From: Micromonospora sp. WMMD1128
GTDB lineage: Bacteria; Actinomycetota; Actinomycetes; Mycobacteriales; Micromonosporaceae
NCBI RefSeq assembly: GCF_027497235.1
Contig: NZ_CP114902.1
Coordinates: 3,801,001 to 3,865,000, forward strand
DNA: 64,000 bases
Direction: 5' to 3'
The position numbers and the translations under genes were made by a program. This document shows, piece by piece, positions 48,687 through 58,279 of this stretch (the stretch's first letter is position 1; each line of letters opens with the position of its first letter). The notes beneath the pieces were generated by a model. It was not told the DNA's origin. It saw only the letters and a list, made by a program, of their open reading frames with translations, and did no database searches.

Positions 48687-50380
48687 GAGGAAACGATCTC
48701 CTTTCCGTCGCCCCGCTCGCCGGGGTGCTGGTCCGCCGGTGGGCCGTCGGCGCCGGCGGCCGGTCGCCGGCGCCGCAGCCGGCGGGCCACGGCCGCGAGC
48801 AGCGGCCGGAGGTCGCGGGCGTCGGTCAGCCAGGCGACGGCGAGGAACAGGACACCGACCACGACCCCGGACAGCATGCCCTGTACGAGGGCCTGGATCG
48901 TCGTCGGGGTCCCGTCGGTCAGCCCGCCGAGAACCCGGGCGGTGGCCGCTCCCCCCGCTGCGGCGACCGCGGCGGCCAGCAGCCCGGCCGCACCGGCCCG
49001 ACCGACCCCGGCGAGCGCCTCCCGTCCGGCGGCCCGCCGGACGGCGGCGACCAGCAGCGCGCCGAGCAGCAGCATGCCTGCGGAGGTCGCGAGCGCCACC
49101 GCGAGCACCCGGTCGGCAAGCGGCAGCACCTGGCCGAACAGCACCGCGAGGGCGGGCACGCTGAGCCAGCCCAACGCGGTCGCGACGCTTGCCGAGCGGG
49201 TGTCGCCACGCGCGTAGAGCGCCCGGGTCAGGATCGCGAACAGGCCGTAGCCGAGCAGACCGGGCGCGAACCCGGCGATCCCGGCCGCGGCGGTGCCCGC
49301 GTCGACCGGGTCGGGGAAGAAGAAATGCCCGAGCGGGATCGCGGCACCGGCCAGCGCGGCGGCGCCGAGCAGGCTGAACAGCACCAGCTGACGCACCGCC
49401 GGGGCCAGGGTGTCGCGGAAGGCGCGCTCGTCGCCGGTCGCCCGCGCCGCCACGAGCGTCGGGTACGCGGCGATCGCGAGCGGCACCGCCAGCACCGACC
49501 AGGGCAGGAAGTAGACCGTCTGGGCCAGGTTGTAGACGCCGACGTCGGCGGTCCGGCCGTAGGTGACCTGGTTGAGCGCGACGACCAGGGCGATCTGCTG
49601 GGCGGCCACGGTGACCACGCCGGCGACCACCAGCCCACCGACGCGCGCCCGCGCGTCGGCCGGGAACCGGTAGCCCGGCCGGGGCCGCAGTCGCAGCCGG
49701 CGCAGCGGGATCAGCAGCGACAGCGAGAGCACCACCACGCCGAGCGTGGTGCCGCCGGAGAGCAGCAGCTCGCCGCCGCGACCGGCCTCGTCGATGGTGG
49801 CCAGCCGCCCCTGCACCGCGGTGAAGCCGAGGTAGACCGCGATGACGGTGACGCTCGACAGCAGCGGCGCGAGCACCGGCCACGCGAACCGCCGGTGCGC
49901 CTGGAGGACGCCGGTGAGCACGATCCCCACGCCGTAGAGCGGCAACTGCGGGGCGAACACCCGCAGCATCCGCGCCCCGGACGCCTGCCGGACCTCGCCG
50001 AGACCGTGCCCGAGCAGGCCCATCAGCGGGTCGGCGAACACCGCCACCAGCACCGCCAGCGGGATCAGCAGGCTCAGCGTCCAGGTCAGCAGCGCGCCGG
50101 TGGTGGCGGCCACCGCCCGCCGGTCACCCGCCTCGACGGCCCCGGCCAGCAGCGGTACGACGAGACTCGCGAGCGCCCCACCGGCGACGATCTCGAAGAT
50201 GAAGTTCGGGACGTAGTTCGCCACCAGGTAGGCGCCGCCGAGGTCGGTGGTGGACAGCGTCCAGGTGAACACGGCGGTGCGACCGAAGCCGGCGAGGCGG
50301 CTGACCACGGTGAGGACGGCGATGAGGGCGGCCGCCCCGGCGACGCGGCCGGCGGCGGCGAGGGGTGCCGGTTTCGTCAC
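48683..50380 (-). CDS. murJ: MurJ/MviN-family lipid II flippase-like protein
   Basis: 565 residues from GTG 50380. MOP-superfamily integral membrane protein with about 14 helices; N-terminal signature LTVVSRLAGFGRTAVFTWTL and YLVANYVPNFIFEIVAGGAL ASLVVPLLAG. It lies between a GT4 glycosyltransferase and a GPT-family transferase, so it could flip a lipid-linked sugar other than lipid II; a second murJ is usually found near the chromosome origin in actinobacteria. A cytoplasmic C-terminus follows the last helix (RRLRRRRPAAGADGPPADQH). Confidence 0.85.
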   Translation of the reverse strand: MTKPAPLAAAGRVAGAAALIAVLTVVSRLAGFGRTAVFTWTLSTTDLGGAYLVANYVPNFIFEIVAGGALASLVVPLLAGAVEAGDRRAVAATTGALLTWTLSLLIPLAVLVAVFADPLMGLLGHGLGEVRQASGARMLRVFAPQLPLYGVGIVLTGVLQAHRRFAWPVLAPLLSSVTVIAVYLGFTAVQGRLATIDEAGRGGELLLSGGTTLGVVVLSLSLLIPLRRLRLRPRPGYRFPADARARVGGLVVAGVVTVAAQQIALVVALNQVTYGRTADVGVYNLAQTVYFLPWSVLAVPLAIAAYPTLVAARATGDERAFRDTLAPAVRQLVLFSLLGAAALAGAAIPLGHFFFPDPVDAGTAAAGIAGFAPGLLGYGLFAILTRALYARGDTRSASVATALGWLSVPALAVLFGQVLPLADRVLAVALATSAGMLLLGALLVAAVRRAAGREALAGVGRAGAAGLLAAAVAAAGGAATARVLGGLTDGTPTTIQALVQGMLSGVVVGVLFLAVAWLTDARDLRPLLAAVARRLRRRRPAAGADGPPADQHPGERGDGKEIVSS

Positions 50381-50381
50381 G

Positions 50382-51245
50382 TCAATCGGCGAGCCGGCCC
50401 AGCTCGTCGAGGTGCCGCAGTCCGGGGGTGCGCTGGATGACCTGGGTGAAGCTGACCTTCTCGCTGGCCGCGGTGAGCGCGGCGAGCACGGCCAGCGTAC
50501 CGGCCCGCCCGAGCGGCCCGGTACGCGCCGCGAGGCCCACCCCGAGCAGCGCGCCGAGCGCGTTGGCGCCGCTGTCGCCGAGCATCACCCGCTCGTCCAG
50601 GTCGTCGCCGACGAGCCCGGCCGCCGCGCCGACCGCGCCCGCCGCGATGCCCCCGTACGGGCCGGTGGACAGCGGCGCGCCGAGCAGCAGGCCGGACTTC
50701 AGTGCCCGACCGGGCCGCAGGTCCAGCAGGTTGACCAGGTTGGCGGTGCCGGCCACCACCCCGGCGCCGAGCAGCACGTCGAGCCCACGGCCGAACGCGC
50801 CGGCACGCTGCCGGCGCGGGTGCGCGGCGACCCGGGCGTCGGCGGCGAGCAGCGCCGCGGCCCCCAGCCCGGCCGCGCCCACCCCGGCGATCTTGACCAG
50901 GCCGGCGGTGACCCGACCCTCGCGGAGCGCGGCGAGGTGCCCGGCGAAGCCCTTGGCGGCCTTCTGTTCCGGGCGCGCGCCGACCACGTCGTCGTAGAGC
51001 CCGACCGCGCCCGCGCCGACGCCGGCCAGCAGCGCGGCGGCGCCGGCCGGGGCGCTGCCGGCGCCGAGCGCCCCGGCGGTCGCGGCGCCCACGGCCAGCG
51101 CGGGGCCGGCGGCCAGGGTCACGGTGCGGCCCCGGTAGTTGGTGCGCTCCAACGCCGGCGCGCTGGGCGACTCGCGTACCTCCCGCAGCACGTAGCGGGC
51201 GGTCAGCACGCCCGCGCCCACGGCCAGCAGCCGACCCAGTCTCAC
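50382..51245 (-). CDS. polyprenyl-phosphate sugar-1-phosphate transferase-like (GPT/MraY family) membrane protein
   Basis: 287 residues from GTG 51245 (aggagg 7 bp upstream). Family landmarks: VGLYDDVVGARPEQKAAKGF, AGTANLVNLLDLRPGRALKS, DERVMLGDSGANALGALLGV. The Asp pairs correspond to those binding Mg in MraY/WecA. Shorter than MraY (about 10 helices reduced to about 7). Probably starts the lipid-linked intermediate processed by the adjacent glycosyltransferase and flippase. One base separates it from the murJ-like gene. Confidence 0.8.
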   Translation of the reverse strand: MRLGRLLAVGAGVLTARYVLREVRESPSAPALERTNYRGRTVTLAAGPALAVGAATAGALGAGSAPAGAAALLAGVGAGAVGLYDDVVGARPEQKAAKGFAGHLAALREGRVTAGLVKIAGVGAAGLGAAALLAADARVAAHPRRQRAGAFGRGLDVLLGAGVVAGTANLVNLLDLRPGRALKSGLLLGAPLSTGPYGGIAAGAVGAAAGLVGDDLDERVMLGDSGANALGALLGVGLAARTGPLGRAGTLAVLAALTAASEKVSFTQVIQRTPGLRHLDELGRLAD

Positions 51246-51306
51246 GCGACCCCTCCTGATCCGGACTCTCGACGCGACGCGGCACGGACCTTCCGGCCCG
51301 GCGCGG

Positions 51307-52248
51307 TCACTGGGGCAGTTTAGGCAGCAGTGAGGCGGCGTTGTCGCCCACGCCGTACTGGCCGGCCTTCTTCCCGCTGAGCTGCTCGGCGAGGGCGAGG
51401 CTGGTGACGAGCTGCCCCTGCACGGTGTTGGCGTTGTCGACGGTGGAGATGGTCTGCGACAGCACCGGGTCGCCGCGGACCACGGCCACCAGGTTGCCGC
51501 CGCTGGAGCCCATGCCGGCGACCACGAGCGCGCCCGCCCGGTCGAACTGCTCGGCGATCTTCACCACCGACTCGTCCTTCTTCGCCGAGTCCTTGTCCAC
51601 GTACGGCTGACCGGTGACGAGCACCACCGCCTCGGCGGCGCCGGAGATCTTGTCCTCCGGGGTGAGATAGCCGGCGGTGGCGTACTGCTGGAGCACGCTG
51701 CGCCGGTCGGCCTCGCTGACCGGCGCGCTGCCGGCGGGCCGGTCCACCAGGACGGCCGCCAGCAACGCGCTGGAGGTCTCCACGCCGTGCCCGTTGCCGG
51801 GCAGGTTGGAGGCCGGGGCGCTGTTCGGGCGCGCGGCGGTGACCGCCAGCTCCAGCAGGTTGTTGTTGCTGTCCGGGTTGATGAACTTGTCCTGCACGTC
51901 GATGCGGCCGGTGACGTCGGCCCCGGCGGTCCGGAGCATCTTCAGCACGCCCTCGGCCTGGTCCCGGCCGTTGGGCAGAGTGAGCACCAGCACCCGCCGG
52001 TCGGTCAGCTTGCCCGGCAGGACGACCTGCGCCATCTGGGCGGCGAAGTCCTCCTCGCTCTCCAGTTGTTTCTGCATGTCGTTGACCGACTGGCGCATCA
52101 GGGAGTTGTCCTTGCGCAGGCCGTTGACGTTTTCCCGGAGCGCGTCGGCGACCGGGCCGTTGAGGGCGGCCGTGCCGACCACCAGGCCGATCGCCAGCGC
52201 GAGGAAGACCGCGGTCAGGGACACCACGTGGTAGCGGAAGTTGATCAC
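51307..52248 (-). CDS. mctB: MctB/SteB-like envelope protein (copper transporter family)
   Basis: 313 residues from GTG 52248. A single N-terminal transmembrane anchor (LTAVFLALAIGLVVGTAALN) precedes a coiled coil (ALRENVNGLRKDNSLMRQSV, NDMQKQLESEEDFAAQMAQV) and an alpha/beta domain (RRVLVLTLPNGRDQAEGVLK, AGALVVAGMGSSGGNLVAVV). This is the family of Rv1698 (MctB, implicated in copper tolerance) and corynebacterial SteB, always next to steA. In SteAB it is linked to cell separation. Confidence 0.87.
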   Translation of the reverse strand: MINFRYHVVSLTAVFLALAIGLVVGTAALNGPVADALRENVNGLRKDNSLMRQSVNDMQKQLESEEDFAAQMAQVVLPGKLTDRRVLVLTLPNGRDQAEGVLKMLRTAGADVTGRIDVQDKFINPDSNNNLLELAVTAARPNSAPASNLPGNGHGVETSSALLAAVLVDRPAGSAPVSEADRRSVLQQYATAGYLTPEDKISGAAEAVVLVTGQPYVDKDSAKKDESVVKIAEQFDRAGALVVAGMGSSGGNLVAVVRGDPVLSQTISTVDNANTVQGQLVTSLALAEQLSGKKAGQYGVGDNAASLLPKLPQ

Positions 52249-52275
52249 GCTTGCAGCCTCTTGATCGTCGGGGAG

Positions 52276-53454
52276 CTAGAAGAGCTGGCCGAGTTGGAAC
52301 ACGAAATTGTCCCACCATTCGGAGACCACGCCCAAATACGCCTTGCCGACGGTGGAGACCGCCACCGCGGAGGCCATCGCGGCCACCGCCGAGAGGACCA
52401 GCAGCAGCACCGAGGAGCCGGAGATGCTCTGCCGGTAGAGGCGGCTGACGCCCTTGGCGTCGACAAGCTTGCCGCCCACCTTCAACCGGGTGAGAAACGT
52501 CGACGCCATGCCGCCCCGGCCCTTGTCGAGGAACTCCACCAGGGTGGCGTGGGTGCCGACGGCCACCAGCAACGAGGCGCCCTTCTCGTCGGCCAGCAGC
52601 ATGGCCAGGTCCTCGCTGGTGGCCGCCGCCGGGAAGGTGATCGCGGGCACGCCCAGGCCGTTGACCCGGGCCAGGCCCGGGGCCCGCCCGTCCGGGTAGG
52701 CGTGCACGATCACCTCCGCGCCGCAGCGCAGCACGTCGTCGGTGACCGAGTCCATGTCCCCGATGATCATGTCGGGGGTGTAGCCGGCCTCCACCAGCGC
52801 GTCGGCCCCGCCGTCGACGCCGATCAGCACTGGCTTGAACTCCCGGATGTACGGGCGCAGCACGTCCAGGTCGGCCTTGTAGTCGTAGCCGCGGACCACG
52901 ATCAGGCAGTGCCGGCCCCGCATCTGGGTCTGGATGTCCGGCACGCCGACGCCGTCGAGCAGCAGGTCGCGTTCCTGCCGGAGGTAGTCCATCGTGTTGG
53001 CGGCGAACGCCTCCAACTGCACCGAGAGGCCCTCCCGGGCATCGGCCATCGACTTGGCCACCGTCTCGGCGTCCTGCAACGCGCCGTGCGCCACCGGCTC
53101 CGTGCCGGCGAAGACCGTGTTGCCCTCGATGCGCACCAGGTCACCCTCGCGGACCTGCTCGAAGACGCCTTCGCCGAGATCGTCCAGCAGCGGGATGCCG
53201 GCCGCGACCAGCACCTCGGGACCCAGGTTGGGATAGCGCCCGGACACCGACGGCTTGGCGTTGAGCACCGCGGCCACACCCACCGCGACGAGCGAGTCGG
53301 CCGCCACCCGGTCCAGGTCCACGTGGTCGATGACCGCGATGTCACCCGGACGCAGGCGGCCCACCAGCCGTTTCGTCCGGCGGTCGAGGCGCGCGGTGCC
53401 GAGGATCGAGCCCGGTTCCGCGTTGCGGGTCCGGCGCAGTGTGGGTAGACGCAT
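52276..53454 (-). CDS. steA: SteA-like cell-separation protein
   Basis: 392 residues from ATG 53454 (agga at 8 bp; ATG 53463 adds three residues). Soluble domain with thiamin-pyrophosphokinase-like features: LIGVDGGADALVEAGYTPDM, IIGDMDSVTDDVLRCGAEVI, ATSEDLAMLLADEKGASLLV. A single C-terminal transmembrane helix (SVLLLVLSAVAAMASAVAVS) follows. Homologues (Rv1697, corynebacterial SteA) act with SteB in septum splitting. A 27-bp gap precedes mctB. Confidence 0.88.
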   Translation of the reverse strand: MRLPTLRRTRNAEPGSILGTARLDRRTKRLVGRLRPGDIAVIDHVDLDRVAADSLVAVGVAAVLNAKPSVSGRYPNLGPEVLVAAGIPLLDDLGEGVFEQVREGDLVRIEGNTVFAGTEPVAHGALQDAETVAKSMADAREGLSVQLEAFAANTMDYLRQERDLLLDGVGVPDIQTQMRGRHCLIVVRGYDYKADLDVLRPYIREFKPVLIGVDGGADALVEAGYTPDMIIGDMDSVTDDVLRCGAEVIVHAYPDGRAPGLARVNGLGVPAITFPAAATSEDLAMLLADEKGASLLVAVGTHATLVEFLDKGRGGMASTFLTRLKVGGKLVDAKGVSRLYRQSISGSSVLLLVLSAVAAMASAVAVSTVGKAYLGVVSEWWDNFVFQLGQLF

Positions 53455-53524
53455 CGTGACCATCCTGGCATGTGTGGCAGGTTCTGCTGTCGCGACATGC
53501 CTGAGCAGGGCCGCCTACCCAGGG

Positions 53525-53554
53525 AAGCACACCGGAGCGCGCCCCGGTGTGCTT
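53525..53554 (-). terminator. terminator downstream of recN
   Basis: Perfect 11-bp stem aagcacaccgg / ccggtgtgctt with an 8-nt loop, between recN (stop 53573) and steA. Confidence 0.75.
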
Positions 53555-53572
53555 GCGCTCACAATCGGGGCA

Positions 53573-55330
53573 TCACGGGCGTCTTTCCTTGGCCGCCACG
53601 GCCAAGAGCTCCTCAGCATGGGCGATACCCAGATCGGAGTCCGGCAAACCGGCGAGCATCCGGGCCAGCTCCCGGGACCGCTCGGTGTCCTCCACCACCC
53701 GCACCCCGCTCGTGGTCACCGCGCCCCCGGTGTCCTTCGCCACCACCAGGTGCCGGTCCGCGAACGCGGCGACCTGCGGCAGGTGGGTGACCACGAGCAC
53801 CTGGTGGCTGCGGGCCAGCCGGGCCAACCGCCGGCCGATCTCCACCGCGGCCTGGCCGCCGACGCCGGCGTCGACCTCGTCGAACACGAGCGTGGGCGGA
53901 CCGCCGGACCCGGCGAAGACCACCTCGATCGCGAGCATCACCCGGGACAGCTCACCGCCGGACGCGCCCCGCTGCAACGGCAACGCGGGCGCGCCCGGAT
54001 GGGCCAGCAGACGCAGCTCGACCTCGTCGGCGCCGTCCGCGCCCACCCCGACCTCGACCCCGTTGACCGGCAGGCTCGGCTCGGCCCGCCCGGCCGCCCG
54101 GGGCAGCACCGCCACCTCGATCCGGGCGTGCGGCATGGCCAGCCCGGCCAACTCGACGGTGACCTGCTCGGCGAAGCGGACGGCGGCCTCCTGCCGGGAG
54201 GTGGACACCCGGCCGGCCAGGTCGGCGACCTCACCGGCGAGCCGGGCCGCCTCGCGGTCCAACTCGTCCAGCAACTCGTCGGAGTTGTCCAGATCGGACA
54301 GCCGGGTGCGGGCCCGCTCGGCCCACGCCACCACGCCGTCCACGTCGTCGGCGTACTTGCGGGTGAGCGCGCGCAGCGCGGCCCGCCGCTCGTAGATCGT
54401 CTGGAGGCGGGCCGGGTCGGCGTCCAGCGCGGTCAGATAGGTGGACAGCTCGGCGGCCACATCGGTGACGAGCGTGGCGGCCTCCTCCAGCCGCGCCGCC
54501 AGGTCGGCGAGCGCCGGATCGGTGCCGGCCTGCGCCTCGAGCGTGCGCCGGGCGGTGCCGAGCAACACGGTCGCGTCGGGCGTGTCGTCGGTCGCCTCCA
54601 CGCCGCCGGCCACGCACTGCTGCGCCACCTGGGCCGCGGTGCGCAGCCCCTCGGCGTGCTCCAGCCGCTGCGCCTCCGCCTTCAGCTCGTCGTCCTCCCC
54701 CGGCTGCGGGTCGACCCGGGTGATCTCGTCGAGGCCGAGCCGCAGCAGGTCGGCCTCCTGGTTGCGCTCGCGGGCGTTGCGCCGCCGGTCGGCCAGGTCG
54801 TCCACCACCGTCCGCCACCGCCCGTACGTCTCGCGCAGCGCGTCGAGCAGCTTCTCGTGCTCCGGGCCGGCGAACCGGTCGAGCGCGCCCCGCTGCTCGG
54901 CCGGCCGCAACAGGCGCAACTGGTCGGACTGGCCGTGCACGGCAAGCACCTGCTCGCCGACCTCGCCGAGCGTCGCCACCGGCATGCCGCGCCCGCCCAG
55001 GTGCGCCCGGGACCGACCCTCGACCGTGACGGTGCGGCTGAGCAGCAGCGAACCGTCCTCGTCGGGCTCGCCACCGGCGTCGATGATGCGGGCGTGCACC
55101 GCTTCGGCCACCCGGCCGCGCAGCCGCAGCCGCCCCTCCACCACCGCCCGGCCCGGCTGGGCCCGCACCCGGCCGGCGTCGGCCCGGCCGCCGAAGAGCA
55201 GGCCGAGGCCGGTCACCACCATGGTCTTGCCGGCGCCGGTCTCGCCGGTGATGACATTCATCCCCCCGGCCAGCGGCAGCGTGGTGTCCTCGATGACGCC
55301 CAGTCCGGTGATGCGCAGCTCTTCCAGCAC
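53573..55330 (-). CDS. recN: DNA repair ATPase RecN
   Basis: 585 residues from GTG 55330 (LEELRITGLGVIEDTTLPLA). SMC-like: Walker A ITGETGAGKTMVVTGLGLLF, coiled-coil arms in the middle (about 170-380), ABC signature GASGGELSRVMLAIEVVFAG, Walker B TLVFDEVDAGVGGQAAVEIG. It acts in double-strand-break repair. Located between steA and nadK as in mycobacteria. Confidence 0.96.
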   Translation of the reverse strand: MLEELRITGLGVIEDTTLPLAGGMNVITGETGAGKTMVVTGLGLLFGGRADAGRVRAQPGRAVVEGRLRLRGRVAEAVHARIIDAGGEPDEDGSLLLSRTVTVEGRSRAHLGGRGMPVATLGEVGEQVLAVHGQSDQLRLLRPAEQRGALDRFAGPEHEKLLDALRETYGRWRTVVDDLADRRRNARERNQEADLLRLGLDEITRVDPQPGEDDELKAEAQRLEHAEGLRTAAQVAQQCVAGGVEATDDTPDATVLLGTARRTLEAQAGTDPALADLAARLEEAATLVTDVAAELSTYLTALDADPARLQTIYERRAALRALTRKYADDVDGVVAWAERARTRLSDLDNSDELLDELDREAARLAGEVADLAGRVSTSRQEAAVRFAEQVTVELAGLAMPHARIEVAVLPRAAGRAEPSLPVNGVEVGVGADGADEVELRLLAHPGAPALPLQRGASGGELSRVMLAIEVVFAGSGGPPTLVFDEVDAGVGGQAAVEIGRRLARLARSHQVLVVTHLPQVAAFADRHLVVAKDTGGAVTTSGVRVVEDTERSRELARMLAGLPDSDLGIAHAEELLAVAAKERRP

Positions 55331-55474
55331 AGCACCCGACAGTAGCCCCGCCGGGTGACAGTTGACCAGCCGGCACGGTGCGGGTGCGGGCGGGGTGCCG
55401 GATGGTGTGTCCGGCACCCCGACCGTCGCGAGCCCGACCACCCCCTGATCGGGCCGCGACCGCCGGGCCGCGCA

Positions 55475-55512
55475 CCCGGGGGAGCGGTGGGCCTCACCAC
55501 CGCTCCCCCGGG
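55475..55512 (-). terminator. terminator downstream of nadK
   Basis: Perfect 16-bp stem cccgggggagcggtgg / ccaccgctcccccggg with a 6-nt loop, in the 256-bp gap between recN and nadK. Confidence 0.85.
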
Positions 55513-55586
55513 CTCACCTCAGCACGGCCCGCGTGGCCCCACCGTATCGCGCGCGCCGGCCGAGCCGGACGGTCCTGATCGGCCGG

Positions 55587-56471
55587 TCAGCGGCGGCTGC
55601 CGCGCCAGCCCTGCACGGGTAGGTCGAACTTGGCCACCAGCCGGTCGGTGAACGGGCGCGCCCGCAGCCGGACGATCCGCACCGGCAACGCGCCCCGGCG
55701 CACCGTGACCCGGGCGCCCGGCGGCAGGTCGTAGACCCGCCGGCCGTCGCAGCACAGCACCGCGAGCGTGGTGAACGGGTCGACGGTGATGACGAACGTG
55801 GAGGTCGGCGCCGTGACCAGCGGCCGGCTGAACAGCGCGTGCGCGCTGATCGGCACCAGCAACAGCGCCTCCACCTCCGGCCAGACCACCGGCCCCCCGC
55901 CGGAGAAGGCGTACGCGGTGGAGCCCGTCGGGGTCGCGCAGACCACCCCGTCGCAGCCGTACCGGGACAGCGGCCGGCCATCCACGTCGACGAGCAGCTC
56001 CAGCATCTGGGCGCGTTCGCCCTTCTCCACACTGATCTCGTTGAGCGCCCACGACTCGATGGTCGGCCCGCCGTCGAACTCGGCGGTCACGTCGAGGGTG
56101 AGGCGTTCGTCCACGGTGTAGTTGCGCCCGATCACGTCGCGCACCGCGGTGTCCAGGTCGTTGATCTCCGCCTCGGCCAGGAAGCCGACCTTGCCCAGGT
56201 TGATACCGAGCAGCGGCGCCTTGGCCGGGCGGGCCAGCTCGGCGGCGCGCAGGAACGTGCCGTCCCCGCCGAGCGCGAAGACGATCTCGGCGCCCTCGGC
56301 CGCCTCCGGGCCGGTCACCGGCACCACGCCGGGCAGGTCGAGGTCGTCGGCCTCCTCGGCCACCACCCGCACCTCGAAGCCGTTCGAGATCAGGTCGGCG
56401 GCCACCGCCCGGGCGTGCTCGGTGCTGCGTCGACGACCGGTGTGCGTCACCAGCAGCGCGGTGCGACTCAC
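55587..56471 (-). CDS. nadK: NAD kinase
   Basis: 294 residues from GTG 56471, overlapping the tlyA stop (GTGA). Family motifs IVFALGGDGTFLRAAELARP (GGDG), WALNEISVEKG (NE) and CATPTGSTAYAFSGGGPVVW. It phosphorylates NAD to NADP. Standard neighbour of tlyA and recN in actinobacteria. Confidence 0.96.
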   Translation of the reverse strand: MSRTALLVTHTGRRRSTEHARAVAADLISNGFEVRVVAEEADDLDLPGVVPVTGPEAAEGAEIVFALGGDGTFLRAAELARPAKAPLLGINLGKVGFLAEAEINDLDTAVRDVIGRNYTVDERLTLDVTAEFDGGPTIESWALNEISVEKGERAQMLELLVDVDGRPLSRYGCDGVVCATPTGSTAYAFSGGGPVVWPEVEALLLVPISAHALFSRPLVTAPTSTFVITVDPFTTLAVLCCDGRRVYDLPPGARVTVRRGALPVRIVRLRARPFTDRLVAKFDLPVQGWRGSRR

Positions 56472-57316
56472 CCGGACACCTCCTCGGTCGTGGCCGCCGT
56501 CGCGGCGGCACCCTGCGGACCCGCGGCCACCACCGCGCGTACCCGGTCGGGCTCGGCGGCCGGCGCACCCCGGCGCAACCATACGAAGAACTCGACGTTG
56601 CCGCTCGGCCCCGGCAACGGGCTGGCCGCCACGTCGGCCAGGCCGAGGCCGAGGCCCGCGGCGGCGGCGGCCACGTCGAGCACCGCCTCGGCGCGCAGCG
56701 CCGGGTCGCGCACCACACCACCGGCGCCGACCCGCTCCTTGCCCACCTCGAACTGCGGCTTGACCATCAGCGCCAGGTCGCCGTCGGCTGCGGTGCAGCC
56801 GGCCAGCGCGGGCAGCACCAGGCGCAGCGAGATGAACGACAGGTCGGCCACCGTCAGGTCGACCGGGCCGCCGATCGCCTCCGGCGTGAGGGTACGCACA
56901 TTGGTGCGCTCGAAGACCCGGACCCGTCCGTCGTTGCGCAGCGGCCAGGCGAGCTGCCCGTACCCGACGTCGACGGCCACCACCTCGGCCGCGCCGGCGC
57001 GCAGCAGCACGTCGGTGAAACCGCCGGTGGAGGCGCCCGCGTCCAGGCACCTCCGGTCGGTCACGGCCAGCCCGCCCGGCCCGAACGCGGCGAGCGCGCC
57101 GGCCAGCTTGTGGCCGCCCCGGGAGACGTAGTCGGTGGTCGGGTCGGCGCCGGTCACCAGCAGCGGGTCGGCCGGGTCGACCATGGCCGCCGGTTTGCCG
57201 GCGACCACTCCGCGCACCCGGACGCGACCGTCGGCCACCAGCGCGGCGGCCTGCTCCCGGGAGCGGGCCAGGCCCCGCCGGACGAGTTCGGCGTCCAGCC
57301 GGATACGACGAGCCAT
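56468..57316 (-). CDS. tlyA: TlyA-type rRNA 2'-O-methyltransferase
   Basis: 282 residues from ATG 57316. S4 domain at the N-terminus (RIRLDAELVRRGLARSREQA, AALVADGRVRV) and a Rossmann-fold methyltransferase (RCLDAGASTGGFTDVLLRAG, VDVGYGQLAWPLRND, ADLSFISLRLVLPAL, MVKPQFEVGKE). Characterised TlyA methylates 16S C1409 and/or 23S C1920, affecting capreomycin susceptibility. The Ala-rich C-terminal tail extends about 20 residues beyond most homologues. Confidence 0.94.
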   Translation of the reverse strand: MARRIRLDAELVRRGLARSREQAAALVADGRVRVRGVVAGKPAAMVDPADPLLVTGADPTTDYVSRGGHKLAGALAAFGPGGLAVTDRRCLDAGASTGGFTDVLLRAGAAEVVAVDVGYGQLAWPLRNDGRVRVFERTNVRTLTPEAIGGPVDLTVADLSFISLRLVLPALAGCTAADGDLALMVKPQFEVGKERVGAGGVVRDPALRAEAVLDVAAAAAGLGLGLADVAASPLPGPSGNVEFFVWLRRGAPAAEPDRVRAVVAAGPQGAAATAATTEEVSG

Positions 57317-57341
57317 CAGTGTGTCCGTTCTCCGCCTCTGC

Positions 57342-57572
57342 TCACGCCTGGTCGATGGTGGCGAGGGTCTCGCGCAGCGTCTCGTACGCCGCCTCGTACT
57401 GGGCGATCTGGTCGGCCGGGGCGAGCGCCTCGGCGTTGGCCATGCCCCGCACCGCGGCGTCCACCGCCGGATGTCGCGCCTCGCCGACCTCCTCGACCGG
57501 CGCGGAGCGTACCCCCGGGGGTGGCCCGGGACGCGGCCCCGGCGGCGGCCCGGGCCGGTAGGGCGCGCTCAC
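57342..57572 (-). CDS. small hypothetical protein between tlyA and the lysine-rich gene
   Basis: 76 residues from GTG 57572, overlapping the upstream stop (GTGA). Pro-rich N-terminus (SAPYRPGPPPGPRPGPPPGV) followed by a helical part (AEALAPADQIAQYEAAYETL, RETLATIDQA). It corresponds in position to the small gene next to tlyA in mycobacteria. Function unknown. Confidence 0.65.
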   Translation of the reverse strand: MSAPYRPGPPPGPRPGPPPGVRSAPVEEVGEARHPAVDAAVRGMANAEALAPADQIAQYEAAYETLRETLATIDQA

Positions 57573-58168
57573 GAGCCGGCCGTCCGGGGACCGGCGGCCT
57601 TCCGCGCCGCCCGGGGCGCGGCCGGTGTCCCGCCGGCCGGCGTGCGCGCCACCGTCGCCGGGGGCTTGCGCGCGACCGTCTTCTTGGCCACCGCCTTCTT
57701 CGCCACCGCCTTCGACGGCGACGCCTTCGACGGCGACGCGGCGTCCGACGGCGACGCGGCGTCCGGACCGGCGGCGGACGACGTGGTCGGCCCGGCGACG
57801 GACGGCCCGGTGGTCGGCTCGGTGGTCGGCTCGGGCCCGGAGGCGGGCGTCGCCGACTCGGGGATCGCCCGCGCCTCGCGCAGTTGCCGCTCCAGGTCGT
57901 GCACCCGACGGGTCAGCTCGGCGACCTCGTCCGCGGTGGCCAGGCCGACCGCGCCCAACGCCCGGTCGACCTCGAAGCGGACCAACTTGGTCAACGCCTC
58001 CCGGTTGGCCAGGCCGGTGGCGACCAGCTCCTCGGCGAGCGACTGGAGCGCGACGGCGGTGGCGCCACTCTGACCGACGGCACGCTTCACCACGCCCTGC
58101 GCCTTCTTCCGGGGCGCCTCCGTCAGGCCCATGGCCAGCTCGAGGTAGGCGCGCCACGCGTCCTGCAT
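57569..58168 (-). CDS. phasin-like protein with histone-like Lys/Ala/Pro tail
   Basis: 199 residues from ATG 58168. Residues 1-100 are helical and phasin-like (DAWRAYLELAMGLTEAPRKK, SLAEELVATGLANREALTKL, DEVAELTRRVHDLERQLREA). Residues 105-199 are low-complexity with repeats of SPSDAA, SPSKA and AKKAVAKK(T)VARKP, resembling histone H1-like tails. A tail like this could bind DNA or polyphosphate. The DNA has 15-18-bp tandem repeats in this part. Confidence 0.7.
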   Translation of the reverse strand: MQDAWRAYLELAMGLTEAPRKKAQGVVKRAVGQSGATAVALQSLAEELVATGLANREALTKLVRFEVDRALGAVGLATADEVAELTRRVHDLERQLREARAIPESATPASGPEPTTEPTTGPSVAGPTTSSAAGPDAASPSDAASPSKASPSKAVAKKAVAKKTVARKPPATVARTPAGGTPAAPRAARKAAGPRTAGS

Positions 58169-58279
58169 GCCTGAGTCCTTCCGCGGGGCGAGGTGTGCAG
58201 GTGCCACGCTACCGGGCGCCTGGGACACACCGTTGCGGTACGGTGCCCGCAACGGTGTGGCTCGTGGTGAGGAGACGAT

